A stretch of 7,932 nucleotides of DNA from an uncultured Eubacteriales bacterium (lineage in GTDB: Bacteria > Bacillota > Clostridia > Oscillospirales > Acutalibacteraceae), in contig OMPZ01000130.1 in the NCBI GenBank assembly GCA_900313125.1, positions 1 to 7,932 of the forward strand. The letters are read 5' to 3'. Numbering within the stretch: position 1 is the stretch's first letter; each line of letters begins with the position of its first letter. Positions 1 through 5,868 of this stretch are shown in pieces. Below the pieces are notes generated by a model. That model ran no database searches, had not been told where the DNA came from, and worked only from the letters and a program-made list of their open reading frames with translations. The translations under genes and the position numbers were made by a program.

Positions 1-753
1 CCGGCTGAAAAAACGACTGTGATAGACGGCGAAGAACCCAAAAACGAAGCGACGACCGGCACGCCTGTATCGACGGCGATCTCCGAAGTCGTGACGGACA
101 AATATGTCGATACCGACGGAGTGCAGAAGGTGCGCGTAAACACGCAGCTCAACGTGACGGGCATCAACATTGAAGAGAGCGACGAGAACATTCGCTACGC
201 CGCGACGATCTACTATTCGCTGCCCGACAAGGACGCAAGCGGAAACGAGATCGACTGGAACTCGGACGCAAACAAGGACGTTATCAAAGAAAACGCCGCG
301 AAGATCAGAAGCTACGTCGAGAATCATCTTTACGTTCTCGACAAGGTCGGCTATGTCGATGTGACCGATAGCGCGGTGGACGATATCACGGGCGATACCT
401 TCCACACCTGGACAACAAAAATGAACGCCGACAAGGATTCCGACAGACCGCTCTACGCCGTTGAGGTAACGATAGGCGAAGCGAAGGTAAACGCAAACGG
501 AATTGTCGATTGCTTCACCTACAAGGTAAGCGACGGTTCGTCCGGCAGCGAATACGAGCTTTCTCTGACGAACAAAAACAGAGTTCAGTTCACGCTCGGA
601 CTGACCGAGGACGAATACAACACAAAGCAGTTCGTAGCGTTCACGGCTATCAAGTATGTGAATTTTGAAGATACGGATAACCGCGGCTGGTTCATCAGCG
701 ACAACTGCGTAGCGTTCGTTGACGGTAATGTCAGCACATACAACGCAAAATAA
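1..753 (+). CDS. 3' part of an unrecognised, probably extracellular protein
   Basis: The reading frame is open from the first base (it begins Pro-Ala-Glu-Lys-Thr-Thr) and ends at TAA 751-753, so the gene starts upstream of the window and 250 codons are visible. The first GTG in frame is at 19, but nothing there looks like a ribosome binding site, so I treat this as an internal codon. The protein is rich in Asp, Asn, Thr and Ser. An N-terminal linker-like stretch (roughly the first 30 visible residues) is followed by alternating hydrophobic/polar segments typical of beta-sandwich modules, and it ends near a Trp-Phe-Ile-Ser-Asp-Asn motif. There is one visible Cys in the middle and one near the end, and I see no dockerin, LPXTG or membrane segment at the C-terminus. 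An exported or surface role is inferred from composition only. I do not recognise the family. Transcription probably ends at the hairpin 937-979. Confidence 0.75.
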   Translation, partial: PAEKTTVIDGEEPKNEATTGTPVSTAISEVVTDKYVDTDGVQKVRVNTQLNVTGINIEESDENIRYAATIYYSLPDKDASGNEIDWNSDANKDVIKENAAKIRSYVENHLYVLDKVGYVDVTDSAVDDITGDTFHTWTTKMNADKDSDRPLYAVEVTIGEAKVNANGIVDCFTYKVSDGSSGSEYELSLTNKNRVQFTLGLTEDEYNTKQFVAFTAIKYVNFEDTDNRGWFISDNCVAFVDGNVSTYNAK

Positions 754-762
754 AAACGATGT

Positions 763-920
763 AACTTTTCAGAATAACTCAAGAAAAGCCATAAATATCC
801 TCCCGCCCTAAAAATACTTTCTTAAAGAGAGGATTCCGAAGGGGTGCAGGGGGCGACCGGAAAGCCCCCTGCAATCGGCAGGTGATGACTTTTACAAAAG
901 GTGGGGAGTTCTGAAAAGTT
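763..920. repeat. 158-bp intergenic segment bounded by 12-bp perfect inverted repeats
   Basis: AACTTTTCAGAA at 763-774 is the exact reverse complement of TTCTGAAAAGTT at 909-920. The segment between contains the GC hairpin repeat at 836-873. A second, shorter complementary pair, CTTTCTT 817-823 and AAGAAAG 923-929, overlaps it. No gene fits in this interval. The arrangement resembles a miniature inverted-repeat (MITE/REP-like) element, but I see no target-site duplication, and the second copy of the inner hairpin (2338-2373) lacks these outer arms. It could equally be a long RNA fold in the 3' untranslated region of the upstream gene. Confidence 0.55.
836..873. repeat. Intergenic GC-hairpin repeat, copy 1
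   Basis: CCGAAGGGG is followed by a perfect 10-bp stem, TGCAGGGGGC (845-854) with GCCCCCTGCA (864-873), around the loop GACCGGAAA. The same module recurs at 2338-2373 with an identical CCGAAGGGG lead and identical loop, but with a different stem base that still pairs. No T-run follows on either strand, so it is not a classical intrinsic terminator. It lies in the untranslated space between two convergent genes. Confidence 0.75.
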
Positions 921-936
921 TCAAGAAAGAAATAAA

Positions 937-979
937 ACCGACCGCCGGAAATCGAGAAGTTCGATCTCCGGCGGTCGGT
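937..979. terminator. Bidirectional intrinsic terminator between convergent genes
   Basis: ACCGACCGCCGGA (937-949) pairs perfectly with TCCGGCGGTCGGT (967-979). The stem continues after one mismatch with ATCGA 951-955 / TCGAT 961-965 around a 5-nt loop. The + strand continues with GCTTTTAT, and the - strand with TTTTATTTC. It lies 13 nt after the stop of the leftward U32 gene and also downstream of the rightward gene ending at 753, so it can serve both. Confidence 0.85.
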
Positions 980-991
980 GCTTTTATATGC

Positions 992-2215
992 TTATTTTGT
1001 TTTTCTTTTCCTGAGGAACGCGCCCGTGGGGATAGGCTTGTCGGTCGTGAGCGTCAGACGCTCCATAGCGTGGGGCGCGCTCTCGACCTGTTCGCCCTGC
1101 TGATTCTTGAGCGCGAGAGCCTTCGTCTCGAACGACGGGCTGTTCGGCGCGAGTACGTCGAGCGTGTCGCCGACGAGGAACTTGTTGCGCTGAGTGATCT
1201 CGCTTTCACATGAGCTGCCGCCGTTTTCGCAGACGGCTACGACGTCGTATTCGCGGATATAGCCGCCGCTCGACGTCGCCTGACCCGGCTCGCCGCCGAG
1301 GAAGAAGCCCGTCGAGTACTCGCGGTGCGAGACCTTGTAGACCTCGCTGCGCGCCCACTCGGGCAGCTTGTACGACGCGGGGTCCTTCTCGTATTCGCGC
1401 ACCGCGCCGGCGTAGGCGTTCGTTACGACCGAGGTGTAGTACGCCGACTTCGCCCTGCCCTCGATCTTCAGGCTTTTTACGCCCGCTTCGAGCAGCTCGG
1501 GAAGATGCTCGATCATACACAGATCGCGGCTGTTGTAGAGGAAGGTCCCGTGGTCGTCCTCCTCTACGGGGAAGTACTGCCCTTCGCGGTTCTCTTCGTA
1601 AAGGTGGTATTTCCAGCGGCACGGCTGGGCGCAGTCGCCGCGGTTAGCATCGCGCCCCGTCATGTAGGACGAGATTATGCATCGCCCGGAGTATGAAATG
1701 CACATCGAGCCGTGTACGAACGTTTCGATCTCAAGCTCGGGCGAGGTGTTGCGCCGTATCTCGATGATCTCGGGGATAGACAGCTCGCGGGCGAGAACAA
1801 CGCGCGAAACGCCCATTTTATGCAGCACGTTCGCGGTGGCGTAGTTGACGATGCCCGTCTGGGTAGACGCGTGTATTTCGACCTTCGGCGCGTATTTTTT
1901 CGCGATGTCGAGCACGCCGAGGTCGGCTATGATGAACGCGTCCGCGCCAAGCTCCTGCGCCGTCTGCATGAAGCGGGGGAGAGCGTCAAGCTCGCGGCTT
2001 CTGGGCAGCACGTTGCAGGTGATGTGAACGCGCGCGCCGCGGCTGTGGGCGTATTCTATGCCGCGCGCAAGCTCCTCGTCGGTGAAGTTTTTCGATGCCG
2101 TGCGCATTCCGAACTGCGTTCCGGCAAGGTAGACGGCGTCCGCGCCGAAATTCACGGCGGAGATCAGGCACTCAAGGTCGCCCGCCGGAGAGAGTACTTC
2201 GTATTTATTTGACAT
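992..2215 (-). CDS. trhP: U32-family tRNA 5-hydroxyuridine synthesis protein (TrhP/YrrO-like)
   Basis: This is a peptidase-U32 family protein of 407 residues, the usual length for YrrO/YegQ-type members. The N-terminus has the family's LSPAGDLE (residues 8-15). The signature block ETFVHGSMCISYSGRC (164-179) supplies Cys172 and Cys179, and GDCAQPCR (193-200) supplies Cys195 and Cys199, the conserved Cys set associated with Fe-S binding. IEGRAKS (251-257) and a C-terminal U32-type barrel domain (about 320-405) complete the architecture. Characterised TrhP proteins install the 5-hydroxyuridine precursor at wobble U34 of tRNA, using prephenate; protease activity is doubtful for this group. Start choice: ATG 2215 has GGAAGTG 5 nt upstream, whereas the in-frame GTG at 2224 lies inside that site. 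The gene follows mltG on the same strand, as yrrN/yrrO do after yrrL in Bacillus subtilis, but 233 nt with structured DNA separate them, so it may have its own promoter. It ends at the terminator 937-979. Whether it is the YrrN or YrrO type is less certain than the family. Confidence 0.88.
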   Translation of the reverse strand: MSNKYEVLSPAGDLECLISAVNFGADAVYLAGTQFGMRTASKNFTDEELARGIEYAHSRGARVHITCNVLPRSRELDALPRFMQTAQELGADAFIIADLGVLDIAKKYAPKVEIHASTQTGIVNYATANVLHKMGVSRVVLARELSIPEIIEIRRNTSPELEIETFVHGSMCISYSGRCIISSYMTGRDANRGDCAQPCRWKYHLYEENREGQYFPVEEDDHGTFLYNSRDLCMIEHLPELLEAGVKSLKIEGRAKSAYYTSVVTNAYAGAVREYEKDPASYKLPEWARSEVYKVSHREYSTGFFLGGEPGQATSSGGYIREYDVVAVCENGGSSCESEITQRNKFLVGDTLDVLAPNSPSFETKALALKNQQGEQVESAPHAMERLTLTTDKPIPTGAFLRKRKTK

Positions 2216-2243
2216 TGTTTTCACTTCCGTTATTTGTAAACAT

Positions 2244-2270
2244 TTACCCGGCAGTTCGGCTGCCGGGTAA
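2244..2270. other. Hairpin in the leader region of the U32 gene
   Basis: TTACCCGGCAG (2244-2254) pairs perfectly over 11 bp with CTGCCGGGTAA (2260-2270) around a 5-nt loop. On the leftward transcript it ends 28 nt before the trhP ATG and is followed by AUGUUUACAAAUAACGG, which is only mildly U-rich, so termination there would be weak. It may mark the end of the mltG transcript or be a 5' leader stem-loop of trhP. Just to its right, AT-rich arms at 2274-2283 and 2297-2306 form another 10-bp inverted repeat. Confidence 0.6.
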
Positions 2271-2301
2271 GCAATAAATTATTATTTTATTTCGGCAATA
2301 A

Positions 2302-2330
2302 TTTATAGATAATTCTATATTTTTATTAAA
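2302..2330 (-). promoter_or_regulatory. Weak candidate promoter for the U32 gene
   Basis: Read leftward, TTTAAT (complement of 2325-2330) is followed after 17 nt by TATAAA (complement of 2302-2307). The -10 is good and the -35 poor (3 of 6), and the region is AT-rich, so chance matches are likely. A transcript from here would start near 2295 and carry the hairpin 2244-2270 in its leader. Confidence 0.3.
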
Positions 2331-2337
2331 GTGCCAT

Positions 2338-2373
2338 CCGAAGGGGTACGGGGGCGACCGGAAAGCCCCCGTA
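2338..2373. repeat. Intergenic GC-hairpin repeat, copy 2
   Basis: CCGAAGGGG is followed by TACGGGGGC (2347-2355), loop GACCGGAAA (2356-2364) and GCCCCCGTA (2365-2373), a perfect 9-bp stem. Lead, G5/C5 core and loop are identical to copy 1 at 836-873. The outer three to four stem pairs differ (TAC/GTA here, TGCA/TGCA there) and both remain fully paired. It lies 76 nt beyond the mltG stop, in the mltG-trhP gap. No T-run follows. Confidence 0.75.
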
Positions 2374-2448
2374 ATTTGTTCTTGACAGAAATCTATTTGT
2401 GATATGCGTATTAAGGATCATCTATATTTTATTGTATCATTAAATCTA

Positions 2449-3996
2449 TTATTCGATGCCGGCGAGCGAGAGGTTGTACTGATGTTCGCCGCTCGTAGCT
2501 GCGTAGTAAGCAACAGCGTCGCTGTCCTCGGTAGCAGACTTGTGGCAGAAGTAGTAGTAGTTCGTCTCGTTCGGGTAGAGAGCCGCTTTGATCGCTTCCA
2601 TACCCGGGTTGCAGACTGCGCCTGCCGGGAGTCCGGGCGTCTTGTAGGTGTTGTAGGTGCTCTCGAATTTGTCGGGCATAGTCGCCTTTTTGTAGGGGTA
2701 GTACATCGTCGGGTCGGAGTCGAGCGTTCCTCTGATGTACTCGCCGTGGATCGAGTAGCCGTCGTTTTTGAGCGTATCAAGACGGTTGTGGAATATGGAG
2801 GAGATGTTGTACATATCCTCGGCGTTTGCCGCCTCGGACTGGATCATCGATGCGAGAATGATAACGTCGTCCATCGTCATGCCCTGCTTTGCAGCCTGCT
2901 CCTCGATGGTGAGCTTTTCGTACTTCTTCGTCTTTCTCTTGTCGGTGTCGCTCTCGTACATGACGTTGCCGTCGTCATCGTACATAACGTTGCCGTACTC
3001 GTCGTACATTACCTTCGGACCTTCGTCAACGTCCTCGTCGCTGTCCTTGATCTCGATGCGCTGCTTTGTGTAGTACATTCTCGTCTCGTAGTTGTTGAGG
3101 AAACGGTAGATCGTCGTAGTCGCGCTCTCGCCCTGATAGAACTCGTAGGTGTCGGGGAAGAGGTAGCCCTCGAGCTTGTAGTACGTCTGCGATACCTTCG
3201 GTCTGCCCTGCGAAAGGAACGTGAAGTCCTCGTCAAACTTGTCGGAGTTGCACAGCTCAAGGAACTCGTCCTTGTCGCAGACCTTGTTTTCGTCGAGCTT
3301 GTTGGCTATCTCGAGTATCGTCATACCCTCGTTGAAGCGTATCTCGACCGTATCGACGCGGTTTGCGTTCGACTGGAGATAGTTGATGATAGCCTCGTAG
3401 TCCATCTTGTTAGTCAGCTCGTAGGAGCCCTGCGTGAAGATGAGGTCGTCGTCCTTCGTCGCCTTTGCGTAAAGCTTGAAGTACGACTCGCTGGAGATAA
3501 CGTTGTTCTCCGAGAGAATATCGGCGATCTCGTCGATGTTGGCGTCCTTGGGCACCTTGATGATGATCGTCTCGTCCTCGCCGCGGTTGCGTCCGAGCAG
3601 GTCGTTTATGCCGACAAGCAGGAACTCAGCGAGGAACACGCCGAGTATCAGGACAAGAACTATCCATACAACTCTGAAAACGCAGCCGTTTCTCTTAGCC
3701 TTTTTCTTTTTGCGCTTGCGCTCTGCCTTCAGAGCCTTGCGGCGCCGCTTTTCCTCTTCCTTTTCGCTGCGCTGGATATCTTCGTCGTCCTGACGCGAGG
3801 GGATATCGAAGCTGCGCGACGACGGGAGATCATCGGCGAGAAGCTCCTCCTCCTCGTCCTCGTCGGGGAAAATGATCTCGTCGTTCGTGTCGTCGTCTAT
3901 GTCGTCGATCTTCAGCTTGAAGCTGTCGATCTTCTTCTGTCGGTTAGCCTCGAGCTTCTGTTCAAGCTCGTCGTGTGAATGTTTCTCGTCACTCAT
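2449..3996 (-). CDS. mltG: Endolytic murein transglycosylase MltG
   Basis: MltG (YceG family) cleaves nascent glycan strands at the outer face of the membrane and sets their length. The protein has 515 residues. Residues 1-103 are cytoplasmic, strongly acidic from about 30 to 80 and then very basic (Arg/Lys-rich 83-102). A single membrane segment spans about 105-130. Two LysM-like beta-alpha segments lie at about 143-180 and 216-250. LEGYLFPDTYEF (275-286) is the family signature. The catalytic block LASMIQSEA (381-389) keeps the glutamate expected to be catalytic (E388); the first Glu of the E. coli IVEKE motif is Gln here. HNRL (403-406), LDSDPT (425-430) and YNTYKTPGLPAGA (448-460) follow. 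An acidic insert with tandem VMYD..GN repeats sits at 329-350. Start: ATG 3996 has AAAGGA 8 nt upstream. It is the last gene of the thyX-tmk-DJ-1-fthC-mltG unit, 22 nt after fthC. The long charged cytoplasmic tail recalls the extended N-terminal region of pneumococcal MltG. Confidence 0.95.
   Translation of the reverse strand: MSDEKHSHDELEQKLEANRQKKIDSFKLKIDDIDDDTNDEIIFPDEDEEEELLADDLPSSRSFDIPSRQDDEDIQRSEKEEEKRRRKALKAERKRKKKKAKRNGCVFRVVWIVLVLILGVFLAEFLLVGINDLLGRNRGEDETIIIKVPKDANIDEIADILSENNVISSESYFKLYAKATKDDDLIFTQGSYELTNKMDYEAIINYLQSNANRVDTVEIRFNEGMTILEIANKLDENKVCDKDEFLELCNSDKFDEDFTFLSQGRPKVSQTYYKLEGYLFPDTYEFYQGESATTTIYRFLNNYETRMYYTKQRIEIKDSDEDVDEGPKVMYDEYGNVMYDDDGNVMYESDTDKRKTKKYEKLTIEEQAAKQGMTMDDVIILASMIQSEAANAEDMYNISSIFHNRLDTLKNDGYSIHGEYIRGTLDSDPTMYYPYKKATMPDKFESTYNTYKTPGLPAGAVCNPGMEAIKAALYPNETNYYYFCHKSATEDSDAVAYYAATSGEHQYNLSLAGIE
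2956..3013 (-). repeat. 24-bp tandem repeat inside mltG
   Basis: Two adjacent 24-bp units (2956-2979 and 2980-3003) plus a partial third (3004-3013) encode VMYDDDGN, VMYDEYGN and the edge of another copy (protein residues 329-350, ending VMYESD). The unit is in codon phase, so it adds an acidic Tyr/Asp/Gly/Asn loop between the PDTYEF motif and the catalytic Glu segment. It probably arose by slippage or unequal crossing-over and may vary in copy number between strains. Confidence 0.8.
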
Positions 3997-4018
3997 ATCG
4001 TGATTCCTTTCAGAGTAT

Positions 4019-4621
4019 TCATGTATTTCTGAGATACCTTTCGGTTGAGATCATGTCAACGGGTACGTCGTAGTCGCTGCGCGGCAGCTTCCACTTGACG
4101 CAGCTGCTGTAGCATAGCCCGACGGACGTTCCGCGGAACTGCTTTAAAAAGCGGTCGTAGTAGCCGCGCCCGTAGCCGAGCCTATAGCCCTCGGCGTCAA
4201 AGCTGAGTCCCGGCACGACGCACAGACCGTGTGAGTAGTCGTCGATCCTCTCGCATTTTTCCGTGTCCGGCTCAAGAATGCCGTAGTACCCCGGGGCAAG
4301 GTCGCTCATCGACTTTATCAGGTAGAACGTCATCTCGGAAGAATCCTTCTCGCACTTCGGCACGGCTACCCTTTTGCCGTTAGCCCATGCCGCGTGGATA
4401 ATGCCGAGCGTTGACGGCTCGTTTTCCATTGAAACGTATGTGAAGATGACCGACGCTTCGTGGTAGCTGCGCAGCGTCAGCACGCGGCTCTGTATATCGG
4501 CGTCGTAGTCGAGCTTTTTCTCGCGGGGAAGCTTTGTTCGGCTGTCCTTTATGCTGCGCCGCAGCTCAGTTTTCTCGGCCTTTATGTCGGCCTTCAGTTC
4601 GCTTTGTAAATTCACGGGCAT
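4019..4621 (-). CDS. fthC: 5-formyltetrahydrofolate cyclo-ligase
   Basis: This enzyme converts 5-formyl-THF to 5,10-methenyl-THF with ATP in the cytosol, the only known way back from the 5-formyl storage/inhibitory form. The protein has 200 residues, normal for the family (B. subtilis YqgN, human MTHFS). An N-terminal Lys/Arg-rich helix (10-35) is followed by YVSMENEPST (62-71) with the conserved substrate-side Glu, then GILEP (114-118) and VVPGLSFD (135-142). The diagnostic Gly-rich GYRLGYGRGYYDRFL (145-159) forms the phosphate-binding loop. Start: ATG 4621 has AGGGAG 8 nt upstream and overlaps the last 10 nt of the DJ-1-family gene, which indicates translational coupling. mltG begins 22 nt downstream. 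Its place in a unit with thyX fits folate recycling for thymidylate synthesis. Also named MTHFS or ygfA/yqgN in other species. Confidence 0.94.
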   Translation of the reverse strand: MPVNLQSELKADIKAEKTELRRSIKDSRTKLPREKKLDYDADIQSRVLTLRSYHEASVIFTYVSMENEPSTLGIIHAAWANGKRVAVPKCEKDSSEMTFYLIKSMSDLAPGYYGILEPDTEKCERIDDYSHGLCVVPGLSFDAEGYRLGYGRGYYDRFLKQFRGTSVGLCYSSCVKWKLPRSDYDVPVDMISTERYLRNT

Positions 4622-5151
4622 TGCATCGACTCCCTTACCTTTTTCGCCGTCTGCTCGCCGCAGAGAGCCGCGCTTATCGCAAGACCGAACTCGATCGCCG
4701 CGCCCGCGCCCTTGCCGGTGATGATATTGCCGTCAGAGACAGCCGGAAGCGCCGTTACCTTCGCGCCGTAGAGATCCTTCTCAAAGCCGGGGAAGCAGGT
4801 AGCTTTTTTGCCCTGAAGCAGGTTTTTGTGACCGAGCACGGACGGAGCCGCGCAGACAGCGCAGAGCAGCAGACCGTTTTCTGCGCAGTAGTCGATGTAC
4901 TTCTGCACAGTCGCGCTCGCTTCGAGGTTCAGCGTGCCGGGCATACCGCCGGGGAGCATGATGCCCTCAAGTCCGTCGAAGGAAAGCTCGTCCTCCGAAA
5001 GGTCGGCCGTTACGGTGATCTTATGGGAGCTTGTCACGGTTTTCGAGCCGATACCCACGGTGCGCACGTCCGCGCCGCTGCGGCGCAGAATGTCGATCGG
5101 CGCGATGGCTTCGGTCTCTTCAAATCCGTTTGCCAAAAAAACATATATCAT
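4612..5151 (-). CDS. DJ-1/PfpI (YajL-like) family protein
   Basis: A 179-residue protein of the DJ-1/ThiJ/PfpI superfamily, close to the 180-190 usual for the DJ-1/YajL branch. It starts directly with the first beta strand, and GFEETEA (9-15) carries the Glu (E14, equivalent to human DJ-1 Glu18) that contacts the nucleophile. LPGGMPG (66-72) is the oxyanion-side loop. LLCAVCAAPSVLG (95-107) is the nucleophile elbow, with Cys100 equivalent to DJ-1 Cys106. GKGAGAAIEFGL (146-157) matches the family's G.GPG...EF.L segment. Reported roles for relatives include glyoxalase/deglycase-type chemistry and oxidative-stress protection; the substrate here cannot be read from sequence. The ATG at 5151 has a strong GGAGG 7 nt upstream. 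It sits 45 nt after tmk and overlaps fthC by 10 nt, so it is a mid-operon gene. PfpI-protease or ThiJ naming would be less accurate. Confidence 0.9.
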   Translation of the reverse strand: MIYVFLANGFEETEAIAPIDILRRSGADVRTVGIGSKTVTSSHKITVTADLSEDELSFDGLEGIMLPGGMPGTLNLEASATVQKYIDYCAENGLLLCAVCAAPSVLGHKNLLQGKKATCFPGFEKDLYGAKVTALPAVSDGNIITGKGAGAAIEFGLAISAALCGEQTAKKVRESMQCP

Positions 5152-5196
5152 AATTATACCTCCGGATCTTAACGTTTATATAAAAATACTTGAAAA

Positions 5197-5862
5197 CTAA
5201 ATAAATCTTTCCGCAAGAGCGATCACCTCGCCGCTGATATCGCGGATACTGCGAGGCGTTTCGCCGTCGTCGCAGCGGATAACGTGCCAGCCGAGCTTCT
5301 CCGCGGCACAGAGAGCCGTTTTGCGGCATTGTTTCAGGAAATCGACGTTGACCTCGTGGATATCCTTCTTCGATTCGTCGCCGCCGTACCGCTTTGACAG
5401 CAGCTTTTGCGAGACCTCGACGCTCATGTCAAGGTAGATAACAGCGTCGGGGCGCGGCACGCCGAGCTTTTTGTATTCAAAGTCGTCGAGCCACGATATG
5501 TACGCGTCCCACTCGCTCTCATCGAGCTTTGACGTCTGATATATCGCGTTTGAGGTGGCGTAGCGGTCGGAGACGAAAAGTCCGCCGTTTTCGTAATCGG
5601 TCTTGTGAAATTTCAGAAAATCGGCGCAGCGGTCTACGGCGTAGAATGCCGCGGCGGCGTAGGGGTTTACTCCGTCTGCGTCCTTTGACAGCTCGCCCCC
5701 GAGATACATCTTAACGAGCGCCGACGAAGGGCTGTCGTAATTCGGGTACGAGAGCCTTGTGAAGCTTCTGCCCGTTTCTTTGAGGTGCTCGCACAAAAGC
5801 GCGGTCTGCGTTGCCTTGCCGCTGCCGTCAAGCCCCTCGATGACGATAAGTTTGCCGTTCAT
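5197..5862 (-). CDS. tmk: Thymidylate kinase (dTMP kinase)
   Basis: A 221-residue P-loop kinase. VIEGLDGSGKATQ (7-19) is the Walker A region of dTMP/deoxynucleoside kinases, with Ala where Thr or Ser is usual after the Lys. RLSYPNYDSPSSALV (36-50) replaces the bacterial 'REPGG' motif and resembles the eukaryotic-style FP.....S segment. AVDRCA (75-80) and VSDRYATSNAIYQ (97-109) are the two DR motifs for nucleoside binding. SKRYGGDESKKDIHE (156-170) is the LID, with several Lys/Arg for phosphate transfer. It phosphorylates dTMP to dTDP. The start ATG at 5862 has AAAGGA about 11 nt upstream, and only 6 nt separate it from the thyX stop. Direct pairing with thyX couples dTMP synthesis to the next step. 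Clostridia often carry two tmk-like genes, so this may be the second paralogue or a broader deoxynucleotide kinase. Confidence 0.88.
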   Translation of the reverse strand: MNGKLIVIEGLDGSGKATQTALLCEHLKETGRSFTRLSYPNYDSPSSALVKMYLGGELSKDADGVNPYAAAAFYAVDRCADFLKFHKTDYENGGLFVSDRYATSNAIYQTSKLDESEWDAYISWLDDFEYKKLGVPRPDAVIYLDMSVEVSQKLLSKRYGGDESKKDIHEVNVDFLKQCRKTALCAAEKLGWHVIRCDDGETPRSIRDISGEVIALAERFI

Positions 5863-5868
5863 AAGAGA

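Noticed and set aside
1206..2212. Several Arg-rich or Val-rich open frames on both strands within the U32 gene
   Set aside because: They are frame shadows of a GC-rich gene whose own product is fully recognisable from end to end.
2382..2414. TTGACA at 2382-2387 as a + strand promoter
   Set aside because: No acceptable -10 lies 16-18 nt downstream (TATTAA is 21 nt away), and it would only make RNA antisense to mltG.
2404..3978. A 524-codon + strand open frame opposite mltG
   Set aside because: It is the exact antisense of a clearly recognised MltG; its Val/Leu/Arg-rich composition is what the antisense of Asp/Glu-rich codons gives. It has no ribosome binding site.
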